Below, in pieces: positions 19,245 through 30,691 of a DNA stretch of 64,000 nt; positions within the stretch are counted from its first letter, which is position 1; each line of letters begins with the position of its first letter. The notes beneath the pieces are model-generated. The model was not told where the DNA came from. It saw only the letters and a list, made by a program, of their open reading frames with translations, and searched no databases. The DNA lies in assembly GCF_000374445.1 (NCBI RefSeq), contig NZ_KB894433.1, positions 1-64,000 on the forward strand, read 5' to 3'. The position numbers were made by a program, and so were the translations under genes. This DNA comes from Actinokineospora enzanensis DSM 44649 (GTDB lineage: Bacteria; Actinomycetota; Actinomycetes; Mycobacteriales; Pseudonocardiaceae).

Positions 19245-19483
19245 TCATGGCGTCCCTTCGCCTTGTGTGCGCCCTTGGCAACCTCTCTGATGGTCCTTGT
19301 TCCATCGAACTCGACCAGTCGGTGGCTTGGCGGCAGGGTGATCCACACGAGAATCCAGCCGACTTGTCGCACGACGTTCGTTGACACCTTGGCGATTCGT
19401 TGGCAGATGTGTGAAGGTTCGACTGGGATCATCGCACCAACGAAGGTGCTCCCTGCGATCGTCGCCAGGGCGGTCCACTCCAT
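19241..19483 (-). CDS. Small 80-residue protein, first gene of the sigma/SEFIR operon
   Basis: 80 residues from ATG 19483, preceded by GGGAGAGG at good spacing. The N-terminal half is hydrophobic (TALATIAGSTFVGAMIP) and a second apolar stretch (VVRQVGWILVWITLP) could be a membrane helix; the C-terminus is basic. No family is recognised. Its stop overlaps the sigma-factor ATG (ATGA), implying translational coupling, so it could be a partner or small anti-sigma-type regulator; that is only inference. Confidence 0.6.
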   Translation of the reverse strand: MEWTALATIAGSTFVGAMIPVEPSHICQRIAKVSTNVVRQVGWILVWITLPPSHRLVEFDGTRTIREVAKGAHKAKGRHE

Positions 19484-19608
19484 GTCGTCAGCCTCTCCCG
19501 AGTGTCGTCTGCAAGTAAGACGTTTCGGATGGGGCAGACACCACAGCGCGCCGAGAACCAGTTCTGCGGGCGATCGAACGTGGCTGACCGTAGGTGGCCA
19601 AGGGATGG

Positions 19609-20271
19609 CTACGGCGTGGCGTTGTCGATCATGGTCTGGTAGATGGTCTCGGTTTCCGGCCAGCTGTCCACGGTGGAGCTGGCGTAGACGAAATACTCGA
19701 CGCCGTCGATTCGCCAATACATCGAGTGGGCGTGCCGCCGTCCGGCCGGGGAGTCGTGTTCGAACTCCCAATCCAGTGCCTGCACCCCGTGGTACGTCGT
19801 CGTCCCCAGGCTCTGCCGGGTGAAGTTCGGGTGCGCGGACGCGTAGGTCCGCTCGTACTCCACGTGCGACTCCACCAGGCCCGCCGCGGGCATGGCGGCG
19901 CCGCCGTAGCGGACGTACCGGTTCGGGTCGGCCGGGTCGGTGGCCTGCATCGCGCCGGGGCCGGACGAGCGCTTCACGGTCCATCCCGCCGGGATCGTCG
20001 TGATGAGACCGCCGGGTCCGGCGACCCGCTGGTACCCCTCCGGGACCGCGGGCATGGCCACCCTGGACGGGTGCGGGCTGGTGCTCGGGGCGGACCCGAT
20101 GCTCGGCGCGGGCGGGTCCTCGTAGACGTAGGTGGGGGCCGGGCGGGCCTGCGGATCGGCTTCCTTGGGCGCCAGCAACAGCACCGTGCCGACCGCCGCG
20201 CTCACCGCGGCATAGGCGACGACCAGGGACGACGCCAGCCAGCGGGAGGTGAGCTGGCGCCGGGGGAACAC
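19609..20271 (-). CDS. Membrane-anchored protein of unknown function
   Basis: About 220 residues using GTG 20271; the frame stays open upstream to 20511, but the predicted promoter on this strand (20331-20359) argues for a start downstream of it. One N-terminal membrane helix (SLVVAYAAVSAAVGTVLLLA) is followed by a Pro-rich stretch and a globular exported domain with several Trp and Tyr residues (GYQRVAGPGGLITTIPAGW, HAHSMYWRIDGVEYFVYASS). The pattern resembles the exported sensor-like domains found beside serine/threonine kinases in actinomycetes, but no family can be named with confidence. Confidence 0.6.
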   Translation of the reverse strand: MFPRRQLTSRWLASSLVVAYAAVSAAVGTVLLLAPKEADPQARPAPTYVYEDPPAPSIGSAPSTSPHPSRVAMPAVPEGYQRVAGPGGLITTIPAGWTVKRSSGPGAMQATDPADPNRYVRYGGAAMPAAGLVESHVEYERTYASAHPNFTRQSLGTTTYHGVQALDWEFEHDSPAGRRHAHSMYWRIDGVEYFVYASSTVDSWPETETIYQTMIDNATP

Positions 20272-20330
20272 CTGGGGCGAGCGGCTGGTCGTGGCTACTC
20301 CTCGGCCGGTCCGGTCGGTATGGCGTACCG

Positions 20331-20359
20331 AGGGTAGCGTGCGGACCTGGGTGATCCAA
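20331..20359 (-). promoter_or_regulatory. Predicted promoter for the 20271-19609 gene
   Basis: On the minus strand TTGGAT (20359-20354) and TACCCT (20336-20331) are exactly 17 bp apart. A GAGGAG sequence follows at about 20303-20308, but no standard start codon lies at the right distance from it, so the true start remains unsettled. Confidence 0.5.
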
Positions 20360-20403
20360 TGCTTCGGACATGGCAGGACGTCACCGCCAAGTGGCGCTTG
20401 GCG

Positions 20404-21177
20404 ATGACCGACGACGGCGACGGCCCGACCGCGGCCAGGGAGTTCTTCGCGGCCGGGCGTGCCGCGTTGCTCGCCGGGCGGCTGGACGAGGCGGCCGCCG
20501 GGTTCGAGCATGCCGCTTCCTTACGCACCCATCCGCACGACCAGGTGGGCCTCGGCGACGTCCTGCTCGCGCGGGGACGCAAGCGCGCGGCGGCCGCGCA
20601 CTACCTGACCGCGACCCGGCTCGACCCCGACAACGTGCTCGCCGTGCTCGGGCTGTCGCAGCTCAAGGTCGCGGGTGACAACGCCGAGGCGGCCGTGCGC
20701 GACCTGGAGCGGCGCTACGGCGGGACCGACGACCCGGTGCTGCGCTACTACCTCGCCAGCACCTGGTGCTCGGTCGGCGACCAGACCCGTGCCAGCACCG
20801 ACGACGAGGTCCTGGTCATCACCAGCGAGTACCAGCTGCGCGTGTGTGAGCACGCCGCCCACCGCATCCTCGCCCTCGGCGTGCACGACCCCGAACTGCG
20901 CCGCGGCGCCGAACGCCTGCTCGCCGAGGTGGACGCGGGCCGCCGGTGGCAGTGGCGGCCGGAGGGGATCGCGGTCAGCCTCGCCGTGCTCGCGGTGTCG
21001 CTCGGGCTGATCCTGGTCGCCGTCGGCGGGGTCACCGGCAGCCCGGCGGTGGTGGTCGCGGGCATCGCGCTCGGCAGCGCCCTGCTCTACCTGATCGTCG
21101 TCCGCTTCCGTCGCCAGGCCTGGCAGACCAGAGCCGACTCCCTGGCCCCCCGGATCACGAAAACGGGTGCCGTCTAG
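20404..21177 (+). CDS. TPR-containing protein with C-terminal membrane anchor
   Basis: 257 residues from ATG 20404 (ATG 20359 is an alternative adding 15). Residues 10-110 show tetratricopeptide-like helix pairs ([39 protein letters not shown]). Two adjacent membrane helices close to the C-terminus (IAVSLAVLAVSLGLILVAVGG and VVVAGIALGSALLYLIVV) anchor the protein with the TPR domain in the cytoplasm. Homologues are common in Pseudonocardiaceae, but the role is unknown. Divergent from the 19609-20271 gene. Confidence 0.65.
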   Translation: MTDDGDGPTAAREFFAAGRAALLAGRLDEAAAGFEHAASLRTHPHDQVGLGDVLLARGRKRAAAAHYLTATRLDPDNVLAVLGLSQLKVAGDNAEAAVRDLERRYGGTDDPVLRYYLASTWCSVGDQTRASTDDEVLVITSEYQLRVCEHAAHRILALGVHDPELRRGAERLLAEVDAGRRWQWRPEGIAVSLAVLAVSLGLILVAVGGVTGSPAVVVAGIALGSALLYLIVVRFRRQAWQTRADSLAPRITKTGAV

Positions 21178-21339
21178 GCGAGCAAGGGGCGGGTGGGGGT
21201 TGAGCTGCTCGACCGCAGGCAGCCCATCGGACTTACTCGTCTTGGGCCATCGTCCTGAGCCGTGTGGGGGAGTGACCGGAAGGCCCGAATCGCTGTGATC
21301 CTCTGTAGAGGCGCGTGCCGGAACGCGCAACGCTCCCGC

Positions 21340-21345
21340 TAGGCT
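21340..21345 (+). promoter_or_regulatory. -10 element (TAGGCT), leaderless start for sua5
   Basis: TAGGCT ends 7 nt before the GTG at 21353 and no ribosome-binding site is present. This gives sua5 its own promoter, which would be needed after separation from prmC. Confidence 0.5.
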
Positions 21346-21352
21346 CGTATAG

Positions 21353-22000
21353 GTGACGGTCTACGACTGTGGTGAGTCCGGTCCGCGCGAGGACGGCTTG
21401 GCGGCCGCGGCGGGCGCGGTCCGGTCGGGCAGGCTCGTGGTGATCCCGACCGACACCGTGTACGGCATCGGCTGCGACGCCTTCTCCAGCACCGCGGTCG
21501 CCGCGCTGCTGGCGGCCAAGAACCGCGGCCCGGACATGCCGGTGGGTGTGCTGGTCGGCTCCTGGTCGACCATCGACGGCCTGGTGCTGTCCGTGCCGCA
21601 CACCGCGCGCACGCTGGTGCAGGCGTTCTGGCCGGGAGACCTCTCGATCGTGCTGCCGCACGCGCCGTCGTTGAACTGGGACCTCGGCCGCACCGGCGGG
21701 ACCGTCATGCTGCGGATGCCGCTGCACCCGGTGGCCATCGAGCTGCTGCGCGAGACCGGGCCGATGGCCGTGTCCAGCGCGAACCGCTCCGGGCAGCCGC
21801 CCGCGTCGAACGCCCAGGAGGCGGTCGAGCAGTTCGGCGACCTGGTGCAGGTGTACCTCGACGGCGGGCCGTCCGGGGACCCCGTGCCGTCCACCATCGT
21901 CGACCTCACCGGGAACGAGCCGCTGGTGCTGCGCGAGGGCGCGGTGAGCATGGCCGCGCTCCGCGAGGCGCTCGGCACGGAAATCCGCGCCGCCCGCTAG
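21353..22000 (+). CDS. L-threonylcarbamoyladenylate synthase (Sua5/YrdC/YwlC type)
   Basis: 215 residues, single YrdC domain. It makes threonylcarbamoyl-AMP from threonine, bicarbonate and ATP for the universal t6A37 tRNA modification. Motifs include LVVIPTDTVYGIGCDAFS, AAKNRGPDMPVGVLVG and MAVSSANRSGQPPA. It is followed by wecA after 90 bp, the usual order. Confidence 0.92.
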   Translation: MTVYDCGESGPREDGLAAAAGAVRSGRLVVIPTDTVYGIGCDAFSSTAVAALLAAKNRGPDMPVGVLVGSWSTIDGLVLSVPHTARTLVQAFWPGDLSIVLPHAPSLNWDLGRTGGTVMLRMPLHPVAIELLRETGPMAVSSANRSGQPPASNAQEAVEQFGDLVQVYLDGGPSGDPVPSTIVDLTGNEPLVLREGAVSMAALREALGTEIRAAR

Positions 22001-22090
22001 TCCACGAACCGAACCCACGCAGGAGATGCGACCCGTCGTGCTCACCCCGTCCTCGGCCACCGCCCATACCCGCGCGAGGAGCGCGCGGGC

Positions 22091-23245
22091 GTGACACCTC
22101 CGAGCGATATCGCTCCCGCGGGCCTGCCGGTCCGCGAGTACCTCCTGGTCGCCCTGGTCACCGCCGTCCTGACGCTGCTGTTCACCGGCCCGGTCCGGGT
22201 GTTCGCCATCCGCATCGGCGCGGTCGCCTACCCACGCCAGCGGGACGTGCACGTGGTGCCCATGCCGCGGCTGGGCGGTCTGGCCATGTACCTCGGCGTG
22301 TGCGGCGGGATACTGCTGGCCCACCAGCTCCCGGTGCTGCGCCGCGCCTTCGACTACTCGTTCGACCCGACCGCCGTGCTCATCGGCGGCGGCATCATCG
22401 TCGCGATCGGCATGCTCGACGACCGGTTCGAGCTGGACTCGCTGACCAAGCTGGCCGGGCAGATCATGTGCGCGGGCATCCTGGTCCTCTACGGCATCCG
22501 CTGGTTCGTGCTGTGGGTGCCGTGGGGCGGCGACGCTGGCGTGTTCGGCTCGGTGCTGATCCTGGACCAGAACCAGGGCAGCCTGCTGGCCATCCTGCTG
22601 GCCGTGATGATGATCAACGCGATCAACTTCGTGGACGGCCTGGACGGCCTGGCCGCGGGCGTCGGCCTGATCGCGGCGGCGGCCACCTGCGCGTTCTCGC
22701 TGCACCTGCTGGAACAGTCCGGCGGCGACGTGAACACCTACTCGCCCGCATTGATCGGCGCCACCCTGGCGGGCGCCTGCCTGGGCTTCCTGCCGCACAA
22801 CTTCCAGCCTGCGCGCATCTTCATGGGCGACTCGGGTTCCATGCTGATCGGCCTCATGCTGGCCGCGGGCAGCACCACCGCGTCCGGGAGGGCGAACCCG
22901 TCGCTGTGGGGCGCCACGGACACGATCGCGATCTTCTCGCCGCTGCTGATCGTGGCCGCCGTGCTGTTCATCCCGGCGCTGGACCTGATCCTGGCGGTCG
23001 TGCGGCGCACCGCCCGCGGCGTCAGCCCGTTCTCCGCCGACAAGATGCACCTGCACCACCGGCTCCTGCAGATCGGCCATTCCCAGCGCCGCGCGGTGCT
23101 GTTGATCTACTTGTGGGCCGGTCTGCTCGCCTTCGGCGCGGTCGCGCTTACCCTCTACGACGCGGCCGCGGTGATCTGGACGTTCGGTATCGGTGTCCTG
23201 GTCGCGGTGATCATCTCGGCTATCCCTAGACTCAGGTCCCGATGA
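22091..23245 (+). CDS. wecA: MraY-family UDP-GlcNAc:undecaprenyl-phosphate GlcNAc-1-phosphate transferase
   Basis: 384 residues, about eleven membrane helices. It starts lipid-linked assembly of the arabinogalactan linker or other wall polymers by transferring GlcNAc-1-P to a polyprenyl phosphate. Family signatures are IGMLDDRFELD, NAINFVDGLDGLAAG, ARIFMGDSGSML and the cytoplasmic MHLHHRLLQIGHSQ loop with the HxxHR-like motif. Equivalent to Rv1302 (rfe) by position and sequence type. GTG start; the end overlaps the next gene by 4 bp. Confidence 0.9.
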   Translation: MTPPSDIAPAGLPVREYLLVALVTAVLTLLFTGPVRVFAIRIGAVAYPRQRDVHVVPMPRLGGLAMYLGVCGGILLAHQLPVLRRAFDYSFDPTAVLIGGGIIVAIGMLDDRFELDSLTKLAGQIMCAGILVLYGIRWFVLWVPWGGDAGVFGSVLILDQNQGSLLAILLAVMMINAINFVDGLDGLAAGVGLIAAAATCAFSLHLLEQSGGDVNTYSPALIGATLAGACLGFLPHNFQPARIFMGDSGSMLIGLMLAAGSTTASGRANPSLWGATDTIAIFSPLLIVAAVLFIPALDLILAVVRRTARGVSPFSADKMHLHHRLLQIGHSQRRAVLLIYLWAGLLAFGAVALTLYDAAAVIWTFGIGVLVAVIISAIPRLRSR

Positions 23246-23808
23246 GCGAGCAGACGCCTACCCCGCACAGCACCGCCGACCCCGGGTCGGACGCCGAGGA
23301 CACGGCGCCCGCGACACCGGCGGACGCCGACTTGGAGCTGGACACCCTGCCCGCCCCGAGCAGCGTCGAGGAAGCGCAGCTGATGCTCGCCGACACGATG
23401 TACCGGGCGGCGCGCTGGCCGGTGCTCGGCGCGTTGGTGCTCGGTCTCCTCGTCTGGGTGATCCTGGGCGGGTTCCCCGGCCTGTGGAGCTCGGCGATCG
23501 GCGGCGCGGTGGCCACCGCCTCCGGGTACGCGACCATCATGCTCATGCGCCGGACCGTGAAGCTGGACGCGCGGATGCTCATGGTCGCGGCGCTGGGCGG
23601 GTTCGTCGCCAAGATGTTCGTGTTGCTGATCACCCTCGTGCTGCTGCGTGCGGTCCCCGGGGTGCACGTCTACGCGTTGGCGACCACCATGTTGGCGGTG
23701 GTGCTGGCGAACGCGGCCGCGGAGACGGTGGTGTTCAAGCGGACCAGGATCGCCACTTTGATCCTCCCGGCACAGCCCGACGGTGAGCCGAGCACTACCG
23801 AGAACTGA
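23242..23808 (+). CDS. atpI: AtpI-like membrane protein
   Basis: 188 residues. A disordered acidic N-terminus of about 45 residues precedes four membrane helices (WPVLGALVLGLLVWVILGG, IGGAVATASGYATIMLM, MLMVAALGGFVAKMFVLLITLVLLRAV, ATTMLAVVLANAAAETVVF). Position directly before atpB and this topology fit the ATP synthase protein I family, thought to assist c-ring assembly. ATG overlaps the wecA stop. Confidence 0.75.
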   Translation: MSEQTPTPHSTADPGSDAEDTAPATPADADLELDTLPAPSSVEEAQLMLADTMYRAARWPVLGALVLGLLVWVILGGFPGLWSSAIGGAVATASGYATIMLMRRTVKLDARMLMVAALGGFVAKMFVLLITLVLLRAVPGVHVYALATTMLAVVLANAAAETVVFKRTRIATLILPAQPDGEPSTTEN

Positions 23809-24023
23809 AAGCAGTACGCCTGTACGGCCCTTGGATGTGGGCTGATATGGTGCGCACGAACGCCAGCGGCGGCTTACGCGAGCCTCACCCGATCGAGGGA
23901 ATCCAGGCAGCGGGCAGCCGCTGCGGAGTACCCCATGTGCGTCAGGTACGTTACGTCCTGATCGTGACGATTCCCCCGGCGGAGGATCCGACGCCGGCCG
24001 GGAGAACCGGAAGGAGCCCTCCT

Positions 24024-24806
24024 GTGGGCAGGCTTGTGCTGGCGGAAGAAGGTACCTTCACCCCGCCAGGTCCCAAGGACTTCGACTTTCCGCCCATCTT
24101 CGGCGACGTCACCAAGCCGATGGTGCTGATCGTCCTCTCGGTCGTCATCATCGCCGCGTTCTTCCTGCTCGCCAGTCGCAAACTCGCGATCGTGCCGGGC
24201 AAGTTCCAGTTCCTCGCCGAGGGTGTCTACGACTTCAGCCGCAACGGCATCGCGCGGGAGCAGATCGGCTCCAAGGAGTTCAAGCCGTTCATCCCGCTCA
24301 TTCTCACGCTGTTCACCTTCACGTTGGTCAACAACGTGTTCGGGCTGATCCCGATCATCCAGTTCCCGACGTTCTCGCACATCGGGTTCCCACTGGCCCT
24401 ATCGATCCTGGTGGTCTTCCCGGTCTACCACATCGTGGGCATCCGGAAGTTCGGCATCGGCAAGTACCTCAAGAAGTCGGTGATGCCCCCCGGCATCCCG
24501 AAGCTGGTGTACTTCCTGTACACGCCGATCGAGGTCTTCCTCAAGTTCTTCATGGACCCGATCACCCTGGCCATCCGGGTGTTCGCGGCCATGTTCGCGG
24601 GTCACCTGATCCTGCTGGTGTTCACCATCGGTGGTGAGTACCTGCTGACCGAGGCGAGCGGCGCGCTGAAGCCGGTGTCCCTGGTCGCCTTCCTGATGGC
24701 CATCGCCATGACCTTCCTGGAAGCGCTGATCCAGGTGCTGCAGGCCTACATCTTCGCGCTGCTGTCCGCCATGTACATCGGCATGGCACTCGCGGAAGAC
24801 CACTGA
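24024..24806 (+). CDS. atpB: F1Fo ATP synthase subunit a
   Basis: 260 residues from GTG 24024, chosen because AAGGAG lies 7 nt upstream; a 63-residue upstream extension has no such site. Subunit a forms the proton half-channels against the c-ring. The essential arginine is in [20 protein letters not shown], and the C-terminal helix [20 protein letters not shown] is conserved. It opens the atpBEFHAGD run; a promoter probably lies in 23809-24023 but none is convincing. Confidence 0.95.
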   Translation: MGRLVLAEEGTFTPPGPKDFDFPPIFGDVTKPMVLIVLSVVIIAAFFLLASRKLAIVPGKFQFLAEGVYDFSRNGIAREQIGSKEFKPFIPLILTLFTFTLVNNVFGLIPIIQFPTFSHIGFPLALSILVVFPVYHIVGIRKFGIGKYLKKSVMPPGIPKLVYFLYTPIEVFLKFFMDPITLAIRVFAAMFAGHLILLVFTIGGEYLLTEASGALKPVSLVAFLMAIAMTFLEALIQVLQAYIFALLSAMYIGMALAEDH

Positions 24807-24864
24807 GTTTCACCAAACCCCGGCCCGTCCGATGGGACGGGACGAGTTCGAAAGGGATACGCAA

Positions 24865-25119
24865 GTGAGCGCTGCTCTCGTTCTCGCCCAGGCCGCCCCC
24901 GCCAGCCTGAACAACGGTCTGGCCATGATCGGCTACGGCCTCGGTGCCATCGGCCCCGGTATCGGTGTCGGTCTGATCTTCGCCGCCGTCATCAGCGGCA
25001 CCGCCCGCCAGCCGGAGGCCGAGGGCAAGCTGCGCGGCCTGGGCTTCCAGACCTTCGTGCTGACCGAGGTGCTCGCCCTGATCGGTCTGGTCCTCTTCTT
25101 CATCGCCTCCGGCAGCTGA
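24865..25119 (+). CDS. atpE: F1Fo ATP synthase subunit c
   Basis: 84 residues from GTG 24865 with AAAGGGAT upstream. Two-helix hairpin: the first helix has the glycine-rich packing motif [12 protein letters not shown], the second carries the ion-binding carboxylate Glu68 in [13 protein letters not shown]. The polar loop is [10 protein letters not shown]. Glu with no extra sodium-ligand pattern suggests proton coupling. This is the subunit targeted by diarylquinolines in mycobacteria. Confidence 0.96.
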   Translation: MSAALVLAQAAPASLNNGLAMIGYGLGAIGPGIGVGLIFAAVISGTARQPEAEGKLRGLGFQTFVLTEVLALIGLVLFFIASGS

Positions 25120-25155
25120 TCGGTCGATCCGCTGATCGAGTCCTAGGGAGACGCC

Positions 25156-25710
25156 GTGGTGCTGTCGTCGCTACACAACCTCGCGGCCGGTGACGGTCCG
25201 AGTCCGGTCATGCCGCACATCTCCGAGGTCATCCTCGGGCTGGTCGCGTTCGGGCTGCTGTTGTTCGTCCTCGCCAAGTTCGTGACGCCCCGGTTCGAGG
25301 CGCTCTACGCCGAGCGCACCGCCAAGATCGAGGGTGGCATCGAGAAGGCGGAGGCCGCGCAGAAGGAGGCCGAGGCCGCGCTGCAGCAGTACCAGGCGCA
25401 GCTGGCCGAGGCGCGGGCCGAGTCCGCGCGCATCCGTGACGACGCGCGCGCCGAGGCCGAGCAGATCAAGGACGAGCTGCGCGCCCAGGCACAGGAGGAG
25501 GCCGCGCGGATCGTCGCGCAGGGCGAGGCCCAGCTCTCCGCCCAGCGCGCGCAGATCGTCGCCGAGCTGCGGGCCGAGCTCGGCCGCAACGCCGTCGAGC
25601 TGGCCAGCCGGATCGTCGGCGAGTCGCTTGAGGACGAGGCGCGTCGGCGCGGCACCGTGGACCGGTTCCTGGCGGAGCTCGACGCGGTCTCCGCTCCCGC
25701 GAAGAGCTAG
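25156..25710 (+). CDS. atpF: F1Fo ATP synthase subunit b
   Basis: 184 residues, GTG start with TAGGGAG upstream. One N-terminal membrane helix (VILGLVAFGLLLFVLAKFV) is followed by a long charged coiled coil rich in Ala/Glu/Arg that forms the peripheral stalk. It lies between atpE and atpH with short spacers. Confidence 0.94.
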   Translation: MVLSSLHNLAAGDGPSPVMPHISEVILGLVAFGLLLFVLAKFVTPRFEALYAERTAKIEGGIEKAEAAQKEAEAALQQYQAQLAEARAESARIRDDARAEAEQIKDELRAQAQEEAARIVAQGEAQLSAQRAQIVAELRAELGRNAVELASRIVGESLEDEARRRGTVDRFLAELDAVSAPAKS

Positions 25711-25719
25711 GGGAACGCG

Positions 25720-26562
25720 ATGACCGCAACCTCCGCGACAGCCAGCCTGCACGCCGCCAGCCGTGAGGCGCTGGCGGCGGTCGAGCTGACGCTGCTCGAC
25801 GTGCTGGAGGCCGCGCCAGCGAGCGCGGCGACCATCGGCGAGGAACTGTTCGCCGTGGTCGGCCTGCTCGACCGGGAGATCGGCCTGCGCCGCACGCTGG
25901 CCGACGCCTCCACCGACCCGGCCGCCCGCGAGCGGCTGGTCACCGACCTGCTCACCGGCAAGATCGCGGCGGGCACGCTCACCGTGCTCACCACCGCGGC
26001 GGGTGCCAGGTGGTCCAGCCCGCGCGAGCTGCTCGACGGCCTGGAGTCGCTGGCCGTGACCGCGCTGCTGGTCGGCGCCGAGCGGGCGGGCAGGCTGGAC
26101 ACGGTCGAGGACGAGCTGTTCCGGCTCGGGCGGATCATCGCCGACCAGACCGAGCTGGAGCAGGTCCTTGCCGATCGCAACGCCCCCACCGAGGGCAAGC
26201 TCGTGCTGGTTCGCGAGCTGATCGGCGGCAAGGTCGACCCGACCTCCGCCGCCCTGGTGGAGAACCTGGTCGCGCACCCGCGTGGGCGCCAGGTCGTCGC
26301 CGGGCTGGAGGCGCTGGCGGCCGAGGCGGCCAAGCGCCGCGAGCGGTCGGTGGCGCACGTGATCTCCGCTGGCCCGTTGTCGGCCGAGCAGCAGGACCGG
26401 CTCGCCGGTGCGCTGCAGCGGATCTACTCGCGGCCGATCGCGCTGCACCTGGAGATCGACCCGGGACTGGGCGGCGGCCTGGTCGTCAAGGTCGGCGACG
26501 AGGTCATCGACGGCAGCACCACCGGACGGCTGGACGCCCTGCGGCGCCGCTTCGCCGGCTGA
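25720..26562 (+). CDS. atpH: F1Fo ATP synthase subunit delta
   Basis: 280 residues, longer than the about 180 of E. coli because actinobacterial delta carries an N-terminal extension. The C-terminal signature [25 protein letters not shown] is clear. It joins the peripheral stalk to the top of F1. It follows atpF by 9 bp. Unlike in mycobacteria it is not fused to a b-type subunit. Confidence 0.94.
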   Translation: MTATSATASLHAASREALAAVELTLLDVLEAAPASAATIGEELFAVVGLLDREIGLRRTLADASTDPAARERLVTDLLTGKIAAGTLTVLTTAAGARWSSPRELLDGLESLAVTALLVGAERAGRLDTVEDELFRLGRIIADQTELEQVLADRNAPTEGKLVLVRELIGGKVDPTSAALVENLVAHPRGRQVVAGLEALAAEAAKRRERSVAHVISAGPLSAEQQDRLAGALQRIYSRPIALHLEIDPGLGGGLVVKVGDEVIDGSTTGRLDALRRRFAG

Positions 26563-26604
26563 CCCCCTAACTTTTCCGAGCAACGAAGTGAGAGCAGGAA
26601 CGAC

Positions 26605-28245
26605 ATGGCGGAGCTGACGATCTCGTCGGACGAGATCCGCAGTGCGATCGAAAACTACGTCTCCAGCTACTCCCCGGACGTCAACCGGGAAGAGGTCGGA
26701 ACGGTTTCCGACACCGGCGACGGCATCGCCCACGTGGAGGGCCTGCCCTCGGCCATGGCCAACGAGCTGCTGGAGTTCCCCGGCGGCATCGTGGGCGTGG
26801 CGCTGAACCTGGACGCCCGCGAGATCGGTGTCGCCATCCTCGGCGACTACGACAAGATCGAGGAGGGCCAGGAGGTCAAGCGGACCGGCAAGGTCCTCTC
26901 GGTGCCGGTCGGCGACGCGTTCCTGGGCCGGGTCATCGACCCGCTGGGCGCGCCGATCGACGGCCTCGGCGAGATCCCGGCCGAGCAGGAGCGCGTGCTG
27001 GAGCTGCAGGCCGCGACCGTGGTGCAGCGGCAGCCGGTCGGCGAGCCGCTGCAGACCGGCATCAAGGCCATCGACTCGATGACCCCGATCGGCCGCGGCC
27101 AGCGCCAGCTGATCATCGGTGACCGCAAGACCGGCAAGACCACGGTCTGCGTCGACACCATCATCAACCAGAAGAAGGCCTGGGAGTCCGGCGACCCGAA
27201 GCAGCAGGTGCGCTGCATCTACGTCGCGGTCGGCCAGAAGGGCTCCACCATCGCGGGCGTCAAGGCCGCGCTGGAGGAGGCGGGCGCGCTGGAGTACACC
27301 ACCATCGTCGCCGCCCCCGCGTCCGACTCGGCGGGCTTCAAGTGGCTGGCCCCCTACACCGGCTCCGCGCTCGGCCAGCACTGGATGTACCAGGGCAAGC
27401 ACGTCCTGATCATCTTCGACGACCTGACCAAGCAGGCGGAGGCCTACCGCGCCATCTCGCTGCTGCTGCGCCGCCCGCCGGGCCGCGAGGCCTACCCGGG
27501 CGACGTCTTCTACTTGCACTCGCGCCTGCTGGAGCGTTGCGCCAAGCTGTCCGAGGACCTGGGCGGCGGCTCGATGACCGGTCTGCCGATCATCGAGACC
27601 AAGGCGAACGACATCTCCGCCTACATCCCCACGAACGTCATCTCCATCACCGACGGCCAGTGCTTCCTGGAGTCGGACCTGTTCAACTCCGGCCAGCGCC
27701 CGGCGGTCAACGTCGGTACCTCGGTCTCCCGCGTCGGCACCGCCGCGCAGACCAAGGCGATGAAGTCGGTCGCCTCGACGCTGCGCCTGGAGCTGGCCCA
27801 GTACCGCGAGCTGGAGGCGTTCGCCGCCTTCGCCTCCGACCTGGACGCCACCTCGAAGGCCCAGCTGGAGCGCGGCACCCGGATGATGGAGCTGCTCAAG
27901 CAGGGCCAGTACTCCCCGGTGGCGGTCGAGGAGCAGGTCGTCTCGATCTGGCTCGGCACCCGCGGCTACCTCGACGACATCGCCGTCTCCGACGTGCGCC
28001 GGTTCGAGGCCGAGCTGATGGACAACCTGCGGCATCGCCACTCCGGCGTGCTGGAGGAGATCCGGGTGTCCCGGGCGCTGTCCGACGACAACACCGAGCG
28101 CCTCAAGCAGGCGGTGGAGTCGTTCAAGCAGGCCTTCGCCGCGGGCAGGCCGGGCGCCGTGGTCGAGTCCGCCGCGGACGCCCTCGCAGCCGACCAGGTG
28201 GGCCAGGAGACCGTCAAGGTCAACAAGCCCGCGCCGACGGCGTAG
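26605..28245 (+). CDS. atpA: F1Fo ATP synthase subunit alpha
   Basis: 546 residues, normal for actinobacteria. Non-catalytic nucleotide-binding subunit with P-loop [10 protein letters not shown] and the family signature [13 protein letters not shown]. The C-terminus has an additional charged stretch past the core, as in mycobacterial alpha where it limits ATP hydrolysis; whether it does so here is inference. Confidence 0.96.
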   Translation: MAELTISSDEIRSAIENYVSSYSPDVNREEVGTVSDTGDGIAHVEGLPSAMANELLEFPGGIVGVALNLDAREIGVAILGDYDKIEEGQEVKRTGKVLSVPVGDAFLGRVIDPLGAPIDGLGEIPAEQERVLELQAATVVQRQPVGEPLQTGIKAIDSMTPIGRGQRQLIIGDRKTGKTTVCVDTIINQKKAWESGDPKQQVRCIYVAVGQKGSTIAGVKAALEEAGALEYTTIVAAPASDSAGFKWLAPYTGSALGQHWMYQGKHVLIIFDDLTKQAEAYRAISLLLRRPPGREAYPGDVFYLHSRLLERCAKLSEDLGGGSMTGLPIIETKANDISAYIPTNVISITDGQCFLESDLFNSGQRPAVNVGTSVSRVGTAAQTKAMKSVASTLRLELAQYRELEAFAAFASDLDATSKAQLERGTRMMELLKQGQYSPVAVEEQVVSIWLGTRGYLDDIAVSDVRRFEAELMDNLRHRHSGVLEEIRVSRALSDDNTERLKQAVESFKQAFAAGRPGAVVESAADALAADQVGQETVKVNKPAPTA

Positions 28246-28255
28246 GCGGTCCGCC

Positions 28256-30621
<2,366 letters not shown>

Positions 30622-30638
30622 GCGCCGTCCGAACGCGA

Positions 30639-30677
30639 CCGGGGCCGATGTCCATTGTGGACATCGGCCCCGGTTTT
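30639..30677 (+). terminator. Strong intrinsic terminator between atpD and atpC
   Basis: Perfect 16-bp arms (30639-30654 and 30658-30673) with a 3-nt loop, followed by TTTT. This is the strongest terminator in the window and would stop atp operon transcription before atpC. It may also serve the convergent 32092-30692 gene. Confidence 0.88.
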
Positions 30678-30691
30678 CCGTTCTTCGTGGC

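Larger units (their letters stand above)
17507..21352. other. Accessory insertion between prmC and sua5
   Basis: In the conserved actinobacterial order prmC is followed directly by the Sua5-type gene. Here the interval carries five genes on both strands. The part from 17.5 to 19.55 kb is visibly richer in A/T than the flanks and has looser third-position GC bias, consistent with acquisition. No transposase, tRNA or flanking direct repeat was found, so the mechanism is unknown. Confidence 0.55.

Noticed and set aside
23835-24023. N-terminal 63-residue extension of atpB
   Set aside because: No ribosome site at its start and no similarity to subunit a; GTG 24024 with AAGGAG is far better.
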